Below are positions 51,516 through 61,500 of a stretch of DNA of 64,000 bases, one piece after another; positions within the stretch are counted from its first letter, which is position 1, and each line of letters opens with the position of its first letter. This DNA is from Dyella japonica A8 (GTDB lineage Bacteria > Pseudomonadota > Gammaproteobacteria > Xanthomonadales > Rhodanobacteraceae). Both the position numbers and the translations under genes were made by a program. The stretch lies in contig NZ_CP008884.1 of NCBI RefSeq assembly GCF_000725385.1, positions 1,178,001 to 1,242,000 of the forward strand, read 5' to 3'. Under the pieces are notes generated by a model. It searched no databases and had not been told where the DNA came from. It was given only the letters and a program-made list of their open reading frames with translations.

Positions 51516-52370
51516 ATGGCAGGTCGTTTCGCGCGAAGCTGGACCTTGATGAAGGCCAGCGCCGACGTATTGCGTTCGGACAAGTCGTTGTTGATGTTTC
51601 CGTTGGCCTCCAGCATCTGCTGTCTGCTGGTGGCGGCGAGCTTCCTGATTCCGATCATCGCGGCCCTGGTCGCGGCAGGCGACGTGGCGGAGCACGGCCG
51701 TCGCATGACCGCGGGCGGTTATGTACTGATGTTCCTGTTCTATCTCGCGCAGTACTTCGTGATCATCTTCTTCAACACCGCGCTGGCCGGCGCCGCGCTG
51801 GCACGCCTGCGTGGCGAGGACACCAGCTTCAGCGACGGCATGGCGATTGCCCGCGAGCGCATCGTGAGCATCTTCGGCTACGCGCTGATCGCCGCCACCG
51901 TGGGCCTGGTGCTGCGTGCGCTGCAGGAGCGCCTGGGCCTGATCGGCCGTCTCGTCGCCGGTTTCCTCGGCCTTGCCTGGACGGTCGCGACCTTCCTCGT
52001 GGTGCCGGTGCTGGCCAGCCAGGACGTGGGCCCGACCGAGGCGATCTCGCGCAGCGTGGAACTGCTCAAGCGCACCTGGGGCGAGAACATCATCGGCAAC
52101 GCCGGCATTGGCGTGGTGTTTGGCCTGCTGATGTTCTTCGCCATCCTCGTGTCGGCCCTGCTGGTCGGCGGCGCGTTCGCCATGCAGTCGACGGCGGCCA
52201 TCATCGCTGCCGTCGTCATCGTGGTGGTCGGCCTGACCATGCTCGGCCTGATCCAGGCCTCGCTGCAGGGCATCTACGCTGCAGCGTTGTATCGCTACGC
52301 GGAAGACGGCGAAGTGGGCCACGGCTTCGACCAGGCCATGCTGGAGCAGGCGTTCAAGCCGAAGAAGTAA
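51516..52370 (+). CDS. DUF6159 family multi-pass membrane protein
   Basis: 284-residue protein with about six TM helices, starting MAGRFARSWTLMKASADVLRSDKSLLMFPL, the typical opening of DUF6159-type proteins, and containing a repeated LFYLAQYFVIIFFNTALAGAALARL segment and VVPVLASQDVGPTEAISRSVELLKRTWGENI. A hydrophilic tail ends FKPKK. Function unknown. GGGGAGTAGGG precedes the ATG at 51516; the frame is open slightly further up. A bidirectional terminator follows. Confidence 0.85.
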   Translation: MAGRFARSWTLMKASADVLRSDKSLLMFPLASSICCLLVAASFLIPIIAALVAAGDVAEHGRRMTAGGYVLMFLFYLAQYFVIIFFNTALAGAALARLRGEDTSFSDGMAIARERIVSIFGYALIAATVGLVLRALQERLGLIGRLVAGFLGLAWTVATFLVVPVLASQDVGPTEAISRSVELLKRTWGENIIGNAGIGVVFGLLMFFAILVSALLVGGAFAMQSTAAIIAAVVIVVVGLTMLGLIQASLQGIYAAALYRYAEDGEVGHGFDQAMLEQAFKPKK

Positions 52371-52393
52371 GCGGGAACCTCGTACAGGAAAAC

Positions 52394-52423
52394 CATGTGG
52401 CCGCGCATTGTCGCGGCCACATG
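52394..52423. terminator. Bidirectional terminator between convergent genes
   Basis: CATGTGGCCGCG and CGCGGCCACATG form a perfect 12-bp stem with a 6-nt loop; CGTTTAT follows on plus and GTTTTCC on minus. It separates the DUF6159 gene and the pteridine reductase gene. Confidence 0.8.
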
Positions 52424-52426
52424 CGT

Positions 52427-53173
52427 TTATACGGACAGTGTCCGCCCGCCATCGACGCGGATGATCTGCCCGGTCACGAACGGCGCGTCGCGCAACAGCC
52501 ACAGCACCGCACCGGCGACGTCCTCCGGCGAACCCGCGCGACGTAGCGGCGTGCGCGCCAGCATGGCCTGCTGGTCGTCATAGGATTTGCCATCGCTGGG
52601 CCACATCACCGCGCCGGGCGCGACGCCGTTGACGCGCACGTCGGGGCCCAGGTCCAGCGCCAGCGAACGCGTCATCGCTTCGAGCGCGGCCTTCGCCATG
52701 CAGTAGACCGGATGGTTGGCGAGCGGGCGCTCCGCGTAAATGTCCACCATGTTGACGATGGCGCCGCGCGCTTCGCGCAACGCGGGCGTGGCCGCCTGCG
52801 CGATGAAGAACGGCGCCTGCGCATTGGAGGCGAACAGCTCGTTCCATTGCGCGGGCGTCGCCGTGCCGACGGGCGTGGGGTAGAACGCCGAGGCATTGTT
52901 GACCAGCGCATCGAGGCGGCCGAAGCGGTCCGCCACGCGCTGCACCATCACTGGCAGCACGTCCAGATCCGCCAGTTCCGCCTGCACGGTAAACGTGCTG
53001 CCGCTGCGCTGGCGCTCCAGCGAGGCGGCAAGTAGCTCAGCCTCGGTGGCGGAATGGCGGTAATGCAGGGCGAGGTCATAGCCGGCGGCATGCAGCGTGC
53101 GTGCGATGACGGCGCCGACGCGCTTGCCGGCACCGGTGATCAATGCAACGGGGCGCTCGTGGCGAGGGTTCAT
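52427..53173 (-). CDS. Pteridine reductase (short-chain dehydrogenase, FolM/PTR1-like)
   Basis: NADPH-dependent SDR enzyme that reduces dihydropterins/dihydrofolate. The 248 residues have VALITGAGKRVGAVIARTLHAAGYDLALHYRHSATEA (TGAGKRVG with basic KR as in PTR1, matching NADPH), LVNNASAFYPTPVG, and the catalytic Tyr-x3-Lys in YCMAKAAL, then VNGVAPGAVMWP and TGQIIRVDGGRTL. Proximity to folB and folK supports a pterin role. The ATG at 53173 has AGGAG 8 bp upstream; the annotation-friendly frame is open about 45 bp further. Confidence 0.9.
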   Translation of the reverse strand: MNPRHERPVALITGAGKRVGAVIARTLHAAGYDLALHYRHSATEAELLAASLERQRSGSTFTVQAELADLDVLPVMVQRVADRFGRLDALVNNASAFYPTPVGTATPAQWNELFASNAQAPFFIAQAATPALREARGAIVNMVDIYAERPLANHPVYCMAKAALEAMTRSLALDLGPDVRVNGVAPGAVMWPSDGKSYDDQQAMLARTPLRRAGSPEDVAGAVLWLLRDAPFVTGQIIRVDGGRTLSV

Positions 53174-53231
53174 GCGTGGGCTCCTGCGTGGCGCAATCAG
53201 GCGGCGAGCTTGCCCCAAAGCGGGGGTGACG

Positions 53232-53879
53232 TCATCCCGCGGGCGTCGTCGTTTCCGTGCCGGGTGCGTCGGCCAGGGTCGTATCGGTGGCGAACGGCTG
53301 GCTGAACATGGCGATGGCGGTGCGCGCCACCTGTCCGGTGTCGTAGTACGCGTAGCCGCCCACGCCCATGGCGCCGACCACCGGCAGCCAGCGCGAGATG
53401 CCGCTGCCCACGGCGCGCTGGGTCACCTTGATGCCTACGGTCTTGGCAATGCGCTCGATGACGGAATAGGTGACCCGGCGGAACAGCAGGCGGTCGCCCA
53501 CGCGCACCACCAGGTCGCGGAACGCCTGCGCGGCCGTGTGGCGGAACAGGCACCACAGCATCTGCTCGCGGCCCAGTTCCTGGTGCTGGCCGTAGGCGGC
53601 GGCGATATCGCTGACCATCTGCGCCTGGATCTTCCAGATAGCGATGACCTCGGGCAGCACGGTGAGCCAGCCGAGCGGGCCGGGCGGCAGCGCCAGCGAT
53701 CCGGCGGTGAGCGCGGCGCGCTGCTGGGCACGGGCGGCCAGCCGCCGGGCGGCTTTTTCCGGATCACTGGCCCCCGGCACCTTGCTGTCGGGGATCTGGC
53801 TGACGAAGTCCAGGATGGCCTGGGTCACGCGGCTGTGGTCGGTGATGACGGCCGGAAGCTGGGAGGGTGGTTGGGTCAT
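53232..53879 (-). CDS. EcsC family protein
   Basis: 215-residue protein with the EcsC fold: LPEVIAIWKIQAQMVSDIAAAYG, REQMLWCLFRHTAAQAFRDLVVRVGDRLLFRRV, RAVGSGISRWLPVVGAMGVGGYAYYDTGQVARTAI. It has one or two hydrophobic stretches in the middle (PPGPLGWLTVLPEVIAIW) and near the C-terminus. EcsC is part of an ABC-linked locus in Bacillus, but stand-alone copies are of unknown function. It ends 58 bp before the pteridine reductase start, on the same strand. Confidence 0.85.
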   Translation of the reverse strand: MTQPPSQLPAVITDHSRVTQAILDFVSQIPDSKVPGASDPEKAARRLAARAQQRAALTAGSLALPPGPLGWLTVLPEVIAIWKIQAQMVSDIAAAYGQHQELGREQMLWCLFRHTAAQAFRDLVVRVGDRLLFRRVTYSVIERIAKTVGIKVTQRAVGSGISRWLPVVGAMGVGGYAYYDTGQVARTAIAMFSQPFATDTTLADAPGTETTTPAG

Positions 53880-54304
53880 GGGGCCGGACTCGGTGGGGCG
53901 GCGGATGCCACATGGCGCATCAGTCTAGGCCGCCCGGGTGAAATCCGGCTGAGCCCGGTCGGCTTCGTTGGCCTGAATGGCGGGAGCTCTGGGGCGAGAT
54001 TCTCCCAAAGCTCGAACCCTTCAGGGCCTGTAAGTTGGGGCGTCCGGCGATTCATCCATGCTGACCATGCGTGAAAGTCGAGGCCATGGCTCGCTCGCGT
54101 GCTTTAAAATCAATGGATTATCCGCATCGGGTTATCCGCTTATCGTCGCGATCTCACCACTATGTGGCCCGGGTGGCGATGGCTGACAAGACAGCTCGCA
54201 TGACATCAACCTTCGGACGGTACTGGCGACGGCCTGAGCCGACTCGCCTAAGCAACCCGCCGCCGCTACCTGAGCCAAACGCCGGCTCATTTTTCCATGG
54301 CCGC
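53880..54304. other. Intergenic region, no gene seen
   Basis: About 425 bp separating two minus-strand genes; it holds the 3' side of the LuxR regulator gene and upstream sequence of the EcsC gene. From about 54060 the base composition becomes visibly less GC-rich. Plus-strand frame 54071-54517 runs into the LuxR gene antisense and is not believed. Confidence 0.5.
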
Positions 54305-54979
54305 CTAGGCCATCTCCACGGCCCTCCCGAGGGACCCTTCGCTCCCATAGAGCTCTTCTTCAAAGGGCTTTATGCACTGCAAGAGTGTCATGGTGGCCTC
54401 GGCATTGAATATTTTCATGATCGTGTACTTGTGCGACTCCACCGTCCGATGCGAGATGCCAAGCTCCTGACCGATACGCTTGGAAGTCTTTCCGGCAAGG
54501 ATAAGACGAAGCACTGAACGTTGACGGTCGGTGAGTTTCTGAAACCGGCCATAATCGTTATTCGCAAGACGCCTGAATGTCGAAAGGGCGACATACGGTC
54601 GCCCTGACAGTGATTGGCTCATTGCTTCAAGCAATGTCTCACTCGAACGATGTTTTGGAACGAAAGCCGATGCCCCGCTCTTCAGGGCGGCAGAAGCGAC
54701 CGCTACGGAGTCATGCTCGCTGATGACAACGTAAGTTGCCGGGAAACCCTCCTCTTTCAGTCGCCGTAAGACCTGAAGGCCGGTGCACTCGGCCATGGAT
54801 GCGTCGAGTACGACGACCGCGGGTTTGCACTCATGTATTGCCAGATAGAGTGCAGGACCCGTCTGGACCATCCGAACGATGTCGAAGCGCTTGCTGAGGA
54901 CATGTGCGAGGCATTCACAGATGATCCTCTGCGGGTCGGCAACGATGGCCTTCGGTCGCTCCTTGTGCATGGCTGCCAT
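54305..54979 (-). CDS. LuxR/FixJ-type response regulator
   Basis: 224-residue DNA-binding response regulator. The receiver domain (residues 8-125) has the acidic site Asp15, the phosphoacceptor Asp59 (VVVLDASM) and the Lys near residue 112 (ASAFVPKHRSSE). The output domain is a LuxR HTH: LTDRQRSVLRLILAGKTSKRIGQELGISHRTVESHKYTIMKIFN. No histidine kinase gene lies beside it. The gene sits in a lower-GC pocket, unlike the surrounding core genes, and is separated from the AraC gene by about 680 bp without genes. A role in controlling the nearby exoprotein operon is possible but unsupported. Confidence 0.9.
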   Translation of the reverse strand: MAAMHKERPKAIVADPQRIICECLAHVLSKRFDIVRMVQTGPALYLAIHECKPAVVVLDASMAECTGLQVLRRLKEEGFPATYVVISEHDSVAVASAALKSGASAFVPKHRSSETLLEAMSQSLSGRPYVALSTFRRLANNDYGRFQKLTDRQRSVLRLILAGKTSKRIGQELGISHRTVESHKYTIMKIFNAEATMTLLQCIKPFEEELYGSEGSLGRAVEMA

Positions 54980-55659
54980 GATGAGCTCGGTCGATGTGAA
55001 TGCTGGTCGCTGGACAAGGGTTTGGGCGTCCCATGCAAATATATGTTTCCAGATGCCTCATCACCGTGAGGTGATTAGCCGCGAGATGGGGCCTGTCCGG
55101 AAAGGACAAAGTGGCTCGCGTCATGCCGGCTGGACTTCTGTTAGCTCATGCTCGGTGAGGCTTGGCGCATACGTCAGGATGGTCGCTCGATTTGTGGGAG
55201 TATCGTCGTTCCTCACCTCGGGGATTGCGTGACGTCGACTGGGCTGCCTTCTTTTTAAAGCCTTTGGTCGTCAAGGTCGCGAGTGGAAGCTTGAATCAGC
55301 GTGCATGTCATTACAGAACGAGGGATTTAGCAGCAGGCGATCGGATACTGTTCGCCGCATCCGGAAACTTCTACGTAAAATCGGAAAATTAAGGGACAGA
55401 AAGCGGCGCGGGCTCCGGTGTCATCGGCAGTGCATCGACGCTCTTCGCAACCCTGCCGGCGGTGTGCGCCGCCGTGTCTTCATCCTTGGACGTTGCACGC
55501 CCGAATTCACGGAACATTGACGCAGCTTATCGATTCTTGACAAGGTGAGCATGACAGTCGGCGCCTGCATAAGTTGGCGCAAACGGCCGTCTGAAGTGTC
55601 CTTGGTATGAATCTATCTGTAGTGGGTAGCCTCGCTGGGAGCGAGAGGGGTCATTCGGC
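54980..55659. other. Intergenic region between divergent regulators, no gene seen
   Basis: About 680 bp, visibly AT-richer than the window average, with several short open frames (for example 55162-55392 and 55305-55520) lacking a ribosome site or coding character. A divergent control region is likely given the genes on either side. Confidence 0.5.
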
Positions 55660-56667
55660 GTGGAAGGCCGCATCGACTCGACGGGAATGTGTTCCGCCAT
55701 TGGGGGTGCAATGGTTCGCTTGCTTGGACTCGCTTTTGACGCCTTTGAAGAAGCGATGCGCGGCGTCTCGGGCCGCTATGTTCCCCTGAAACGGAATACG
55801 GACGAATGGGGCATGCAGTACATCGTGCTGGCCGACATCGAAGTGATGCTTGGCCACAACGGTGGAGGGAGTATCTACGAAGGTGCATGCCAGCCAGAGA
55901 ACTTCGGGTTGTTCTTTCCTTTATCGCGAACTGGCGACGTGATCTTGAACGGTCAGCCGATGGGACAAAGAACCATCGCGTGGCTAGTGCCGGATCGACA
56001 TTTTCACTGCTACAACAGTGATGTGTTGCGTTGGGTTGGCATCAGTGTCGGGTGCGGCACGGTCCGCCATTGGCTGAATGATCTGGCGGAGGATTTTCGT
56101 CCCGGCCCGGGGGAACACCTTGTTGGCCAGTCGATGCCGAGCCTCGTCGCAGGCCTGGGTGATCTTGTGTGCAGGATCTTCCGGGTCAGCGATGTCGCTC
56201 CGGAGGCTTTGGAGGACATGAGCGCCCGTCGCACGTTGTACGAGCAACTCGTGTCTGGCATTTACGATGCGGTGCAGGCTGTTGAGCCCTTGCCGTCAAC
56301 CGCGCACGGCCGGCCAAGACTGGCACGCAAGGAGATCATCCGCCGGGCGCTGGATCTGCTCGATATGGAGATGAGCGAAACACTGCTCGTTACGGATCTG
56401 AGTCAGGCCGCGGGAGTATCGAGCCGCACCCTGCAGACGGCGTTCCTGGAGCATTTTGGTCTGACTCCGCATCGATTCCTGATGCTGAGGCGGCTACGCG
56501 CCATCCATGAGGCATTGCAATCTGCCGGGCAGACGGAGACGGTTGCGCAGATCTGCGGGCGCTTTGGCGTATGGGATTTCGGGCGGTTTTCCCGTAGCTA
56601 CAAGCACATCTACGGTGAGCTGCCATCAAAGGTCCTGTCGAGGGGGCGTCCCGCGGTCCCGGCCTGA
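55660..56667 (+). CDS. AraC-family transcriptional regulator
   Basis: 335-residue regulator. The N-terminal ~210 residues are a sensor of cupin-like beta pattern (FGLFFPLSRTGDVILNGQPMGQRTIAWLVPDRHFHCYNSDVLRWVGISVG), without a clear ligand signature. The C-terminal part has the two AraC helix-turn-helix motifs: LLVTDLSQAAGVSSRTLQTAFLEHFGLTPHRFLMLRRLRAIHEAL and TVAQICGRFGVWDFGRFSRSYKHIYGELPSKVLSR. The GTG at 55660 has AGAGGGG upstream; an ATG at 55687 is an alternative. It is convergent with the TPS transporter and lies in the lower-GC pocket shared with the LuxR gene. Confidence 0.9.
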   Translation: MEGRIDSTGMCSAIGGAMVRLLGLAFDAFEEAMRGVSGRYVPLKRNTDEWGMQYIVLADIEVMLGHNGGGSIYEGACQPENFGLFFPLSRTGDVILNGQPMGQRTIAWLVPDRHFHCYNSDVLRWVGISVGCGTVRHWLNDLAEDFRPGPGEHLVGQSMPSLVAGLGDLVCRIFRVSDVAPEALEDMSARRTLYEQLVSGIYDAVQAVEPLPSTAHGRPRLARKEIIRRALDLLDMEMSETLLVTDLSQAAGVSSRTLQTAFLEHFGLTPHRFLMLRRLRAIHEALQSAGQTETVAQICGRFGVWDFGRFSRSYKHIYGELPSKVLSRGRPAVPA

Positions 56668-56821
56668 GCAAGCGCAGGCAGCTGCGTGGCAGGGCGCGTG
56701 GTTTCACCGGTCTCCCGCTGCCGGCATCGCGTGAGCGCGTACATCTATTTTTCAACACGTTTCGCGCCAGCGCGTCGGGCCTTGCACCGGCCGGTCCTCA
56801 TCGCTGAAGGTCGCCCGGTGA

Positions 56822-58585
56822 TCAGTAGAACGCCTTGCGTACCTGTGCCCAGACATGGGTGGAGGTGTCGACCCGGTCGCCAAGCAGTGCCGGTGTGCCG
56901 CTGACAGGCTTGGCGACGGTCGCCGCCAGATGCCAGCCATGCGTCGCCGCCCAGCTCAGGCCGAGACCAAGGCTGTCCAGCCGCGCGCTGTTGGTGCCAG
57001 GCAGGATGGGCTTGTCGTAGATCTGCACGCGGCCGCTATCGAAGAAGGCCGTGAACTGCCAGACGCCAGGTGCGGAAGAAAACACCATGTCGTGGCGGTA
57101 CTCGACGGTAGCCAGGCTGCCGATGGTGCCGGCGATTACGCCCACGTCGTAGCCGCGCACGCTGTCGGGGCCGCCGAGGAAAAACTGCTCGGAACTGTCC
57201 AGGTTCTTGTTCGCCGTCTGGGCCGAGAAGCCGAGGTACATGGCATTGGTCGCGTCAAGCTGCTGCAGTCGCGAGATCGAGAACTCGAACTTGGTGTAGC
57301 TTCCGGCGGTCTGTGCACCGAAATAGTCGAAGAACGCCGTCTGGAAGTTGTCGGTAAACAACCGTCCATAATCCACCGAGATGCGCGCGTTGGTCACGCC
57401 GGTGGCGTCGATCTGGTCACCGGCCAGGGTGGCGCTCCAGCGATCGATGTGGCGGTCGTTGTTGAGGCCGATCACGTCGATTCGGTCGTCCAGCCGGCGG
57501 TGGTCGTACTCGACCATGGCATACAGGTTGCCCGCGGTGTTTCGGATGATCGGCTGCGACAGGAACACACTGCCGACGCTGGCGGTGCCGTGCGCATCGA
57601 GGTTGCGGGCATCGCCGCCGAGGCGATAGTCGAGCCCGGAGTAGGCGATGCCGATGGTGGTGCCATAGCCATTGAGGCGATAGCGGTATTCCCCTCGGCC
57701 ATACTTCATGCCACTGCCGCTGGTGATCGCGTCGAAGTCGAGCAGGTCGCCCTGGCCCAGCGGACTGTTGATGGAGATATTGCCGGTGGCGCGCACGTCA
57801 CCGGTGTACTGCGCGGCGAAGTTGTCCAGGCCCACCTCGCCACTGAAGCGCGCTTGCGGGGTGACATCGACCTGCAGGTCCGACGTGCCCACGCTTTGTC
57901 CCGGGTGCATGGTGGAATTGACGGTGGCGCCGGGGACATCCGTAAGCAACAGCAGGCTGCGCTCCAGCGTGTACTCGGTAATCGGCTGCCCTGATTCCAG
58001 CGACGCCAGTGGGGCATGGAGCACGCGGCTGGACACATAGCTCTGGTTGTTGACGGTGACGCTGCCATAGCGAGCCTCGGCCACATCGATACGCACCACG
58101 CCATCCTTGATGGTCTGCACCGGCACATAAGCGGTGGCCAGCGGATAGCCGTGCTGGTGATAAACCTCGCTGATGCGCAGGGCGAGCGCGTCCAGGTCAC
58201 TCAATGACAATTCCCGGTTTTCACCGGAAGCCACCGCCGCGTGCAGAAGATCGGTGGGGAGCTCGGTGTTGCCGGTGATCTGGATGCTCTTTACCAGGAA
58301 ACGCGCCGTGCTTTGCGAGGCGCTCTGCGCCTGCGGCTGAATGCTCAGGCCGAGCTTCGACGGGGGGTCGGCTGGCGGCCGCGTCACTTGCTGCAAGAGC
58401 TGGCCACTGCTGGTCGGCGGCGTCACGGGTTGGTTCTGTGCCAGCACCGCATGGGTGTTCAGGGCGATGGCGATCGCCACGCAGAGACGGATACCGCGTG
58501 AACTTGCCGAACGCATCGATCGCATGAGCTCAAACCTGTGCATGGAGGGGAGGTAGCCTCGGCGGGCCTTCGCGGGTGGGATCAC
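56822..58585 (-). CDS. Two-partner secretion outer-membrane transporter (FhaC/ShlB/HecB family)
   Basis: TpsB translocates the neighbouring TpsA exoprotein across the outer membrane. The 587 residues have a signal peptide (VAIAIALNTHAVLA) after an N-terminal extension, a Pro-rich linker (VTPPTSSGQLLQQVTRPPADPP), two POTRA domains (FLVKSIQITGNTELPTDLLHAAV and YGSVTVNNQSYV...), and a 16-strand barrel with the loop-6 motif GGPDSVRGYDVG and a final aromatic residue (VRKAFY). The start is a GTG whose last base begins the TGA of tpsA (GTGA), with GGAGAGG upstream, so translation is coupled. A shorter start (ATG at 58543, MHRFELM) is possible. The order TpsA then TpsB is the reverse of many loci. 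Confidence 0.95.
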   Translation of the reverse strand: MIPPAKARRGYLPSMHRFELMRSMRSASSRGIRLCVAIAIALNTHAVLAQNQPVTPPTSSGQLLQQVTRPPADPPSKLGLSIQPQAQSASQSTARFLVKSIQITGNTELPTDLLHAAVASGENRELSLSDLDALALRISEVYHQHGYPLATAYVPVQTIKDGVVRIDVAEARYGSVTVNNQSYVSSRVLHAPLASLESGQPITEYTLERSLLLLTDVPGATVNSTMHPGQSVGTSDLQVDVTPQARFSGEVGLDNFAAQYTGDVRATGNISINSPLGQGDLLDFDAITSGSGMKYGRGEYRYRLNGYGTTIGIAYSGLDYRLGGDARNLDAHGTASVGSVFLSQPIIRNTAGNLYAMVEYDHRRLDDRIDVIGLNNDRHIDRWSATLAGDQIDATGVTNARISVDYGRLFTDNFQTAFFDYFGAQTAGSYTKFEFSISRLQQLDATNAMYLGFSAQTANKNLDSSEQFFLGGPDSVRGYDVGVIAGTIGSLATVEYRHDMVFSSAPGVWQFTAFFDSGRVQIYDKPILPGTNSARLDSLGLGLSWAATHGWHLAATVAKPVSGTPALLGDRVDTSTHVWAQVRKAFY

Positions 58586-61500
58586 GGCAACCTCTCCGCG
58601 GGCAGGCGAATGCCGCCGTCGACGACCTGCAGCGGCAAGCCGGCATGGAAGTCCGAACGGATGCGATTGCGCTCCAGTGGGTGGTCGGCCTCCTGCTTCT
58701 GGTTGCCGGTGACAGCCCCCATGGCATTGGCCGGCGCGGTGCCGTATGGCGTCTCGATGTCGTTGTGGGCGAAGGGCGACTGCAGCACCGCCAGGAAGCC
58801 AAGCGGGAACGGATGCGGCAGCGGCGGCGTGGGCGGCCCGATGGGTTGGGTGATATTGGCGGTGAGTCCGGCGGGCTGCTCCAGCACGTAGTTTCCGGCG
58901 TCGCTGCCGCTGAGGGTCATGCTGGTGCTCACCGGTTTGTTGTTGCCGACGCTGGGGTCGTTGAACGTACCGGTGGTGTCGTTGCCGAGGACCACGGTAT
59001 CGCCGTTGAGCACGCCGCTTAATGTCGCGTCGCTCAGTACGTCGCTGGTGTTGCCGTCATAGACCTTGTCATGGGCGACGGTGTCGATCACCGCCAGCAG
59101 CGCTGGCGTGACAGTGACCCAGTCGATGCCGCCGGCCAGGGTGTAGTTGCCGGCAAGCGCGCCGTTGTTGCCGGTCAGCGTGAAGCCGGACAGGCCATCC
59201 GCCGCAAACGCCTTCTGTTGACCCACGTTCTTGTTCGACAGGATGCCCGTGCCGGTGAGCGTGAGGGTTTCGCCATTCACGCCGGCCAGCACGCCGTTGT
59301 TGCCGAACAGGCTGGCCGGCGCATTCGGGGTGGCATCGTAGACGCGCGTGCCGGTGAGGTTGAGAACGGCCGGGTCGATGCTGGCGTGCGCTATGGCGAT
59401 GTTGTTGAAGCTGTAATTGCCCGCGTCGGTGCCGCTGGCGCTGATGCCGGTGACGGTGACGAGTTTGCCGGTGCCCGCATCCTTGGTGGCGAAGTTCGCC
59501 GAGCCATCGCTGAAGCTCACGTTGTCGCCGGCCAGCACGCCGTTGCCCACCAGGTCCACGCTGGCGGCGGTGTTGCCGTCATAGGTCTTGTCGCTGGCGC
59601 TGGCGGCGACGTTGATGGCCAGTGGCGTGATGGTTACCCAATCGGTACCGCCGACGAAGGTGTAGTTGCTGGCCAGCGCGCCGTTGTTGCCGGTCAGCGT
59701 GAGGCCGGGCAGCAGGTTGGATGCAAATGGTTTCTGGCTGCCCACGTTCTTGTTGGACAGGATGCTGCTGCCGCCAAGGGTGAGCGTTTCACCATTCACA
59801 CCGGTGAGCACGCCATCGTTGCCGAACAGCGTGGCGGCGGCCACGGCGCTGCCGTCGTAAACGCGCGTTCCGGTCAGGTTGAGCACATAGGGGAGGATGC
59901 TCGCCGTCGTCGGCACCGTGGATGGATAGATGTAGTTGCCGGCATCGCTGCCGCTCAGATTGACCCCGTGCACCACGATGGGCACGTGGGTGCCCACGTT
60001 GGGTGAAACGAACGCGGCCGAAAGGTAGCTGATCGCGATGTTGTCACCGGAAATGATGCCGCCGTAGTTTGCACTGAGTAGCGTCGCCACCGTGGTGCCG
60101 TCGTAGATCTTGTCGGCGACATTGGCCGTGACCACGATGGGCTTGGGTGTCACCGTCACCCAGTCGGTGCCGCCGGCGAAGGTGTAGTTGCTGGCCAGTG
60201 CCCCGTTGTTGCCCGTGAGGCTGAAGCCGTTGAGGCCAAGCAGCGCAAATGGTTTTTGGATGCCGGCGTTCTTGTCGACCAGGTTGCCGCTGCCGCTGAG
60301 GGTGAGCGTTTCACCATTGACGCCGGTGAGCACGCCGTTATTCCCGAACAGGCCCGCATCCGCGGTGCGGGTACCGTCGTAGATGCGCAGTCCCGTAAGG
60401 TTGAGGATGAATGGCGTGATATTGGCGGTCGTGGTGGCGGTGGGACTGAAGATGTAGTCGACCGCGTCGGCACCGCCGTCGGTGATGCCGGTGACCGTGA
60501 TCAGCTTGTTGTTACCGACGTTTCTGGTGTCGAAGTTGGCGGCGGCGTAACTGAAGTTCACCGTGTCGCCAGCGAGTATGCCGGTGGGTGTCAGCGAGAC
60601 TTGTGCGGCCGTGCTGCCGTCGTAGACCTTGTCCTGCCCGGTGGCGGCAAGGCTGATCGGCAGCGGGGTAATGGTCACCCAGTCGGTGCCGCCCGTGAGT
60701 GTGTAGTTGCTGGCCAGTGCGCCGTTGTTGCCGGTCAGCGTGAAGCCGGCCAGGCCGTTCGTCGCGAATGGCTTGCGGATGCCCGCGTGTTTGTCCACCA
60801 GGGCGCCGCTGCCGCCGAGGGTGAGCGTTTCGCCCTTGACGCCGGCAAGCACGCCGCTGGTGCCGAACAGGCTGGCGGCGGCGCTGGCCGTGCCGTCGTA
60901 CACGCGGGTGCCGGTGAGGTTGAGGATGTACGGGGTGATGTTGGCGTAGGTGGTGACCGAGCCGGGGAAGGTGTAATTGGCAATATCGTTGCCGCTACCG
61001 CCGATGCCGGCTACGGTGATCAGAAGATGGTTGCCTGCGTTGGACTGGGCGAAGTCGGCGCTGGTGTAGACCAGCGAGGCGCTGTCGCCGGCCACCAGGC
61101 CATTGACGGTAAAGCTGCTCAGCTGGGCAGCGGTGGTGGCGTCATAGACCTTGTCCTGGCCGACCGCGGTGACCGTGAGCGCCTTGCGGGTGATCGCCAC
61201 CCAGTCACCTACCCCGGTGCCCAGCGTGTAGTTGCTGGCCAGCGCACCGTTGTTGCCCGCAAGCGTAAAGCCGGCGAGGCCGTTTGCCGCAAAGGGCTGG
61301 GCCGTGCTGGCATTTTTGCTCGCCAGGGTGCCGGTGCCGCCCAGCGTGAGTGTTTCGCCGTTGACGCCGGTGAGTACGCCGTTATTGCCGAACAGGCTGG
61401 CTGCCGCGCTGGTGGTGCCGTCGTAGACGCGGGTACCTTGCAACGTAAGCAGATAGGGCGTGATGTTCGCGCTGGTAGTGGCGCTGGTGTTGATGGTGTA

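Noticed and set aside
54071-54517. 148-codon plus-strand frame near the LuxR gene
   Set aside because: It overlaps the receiver/HTH gene antisense and has no recognisable content or ribosome site.
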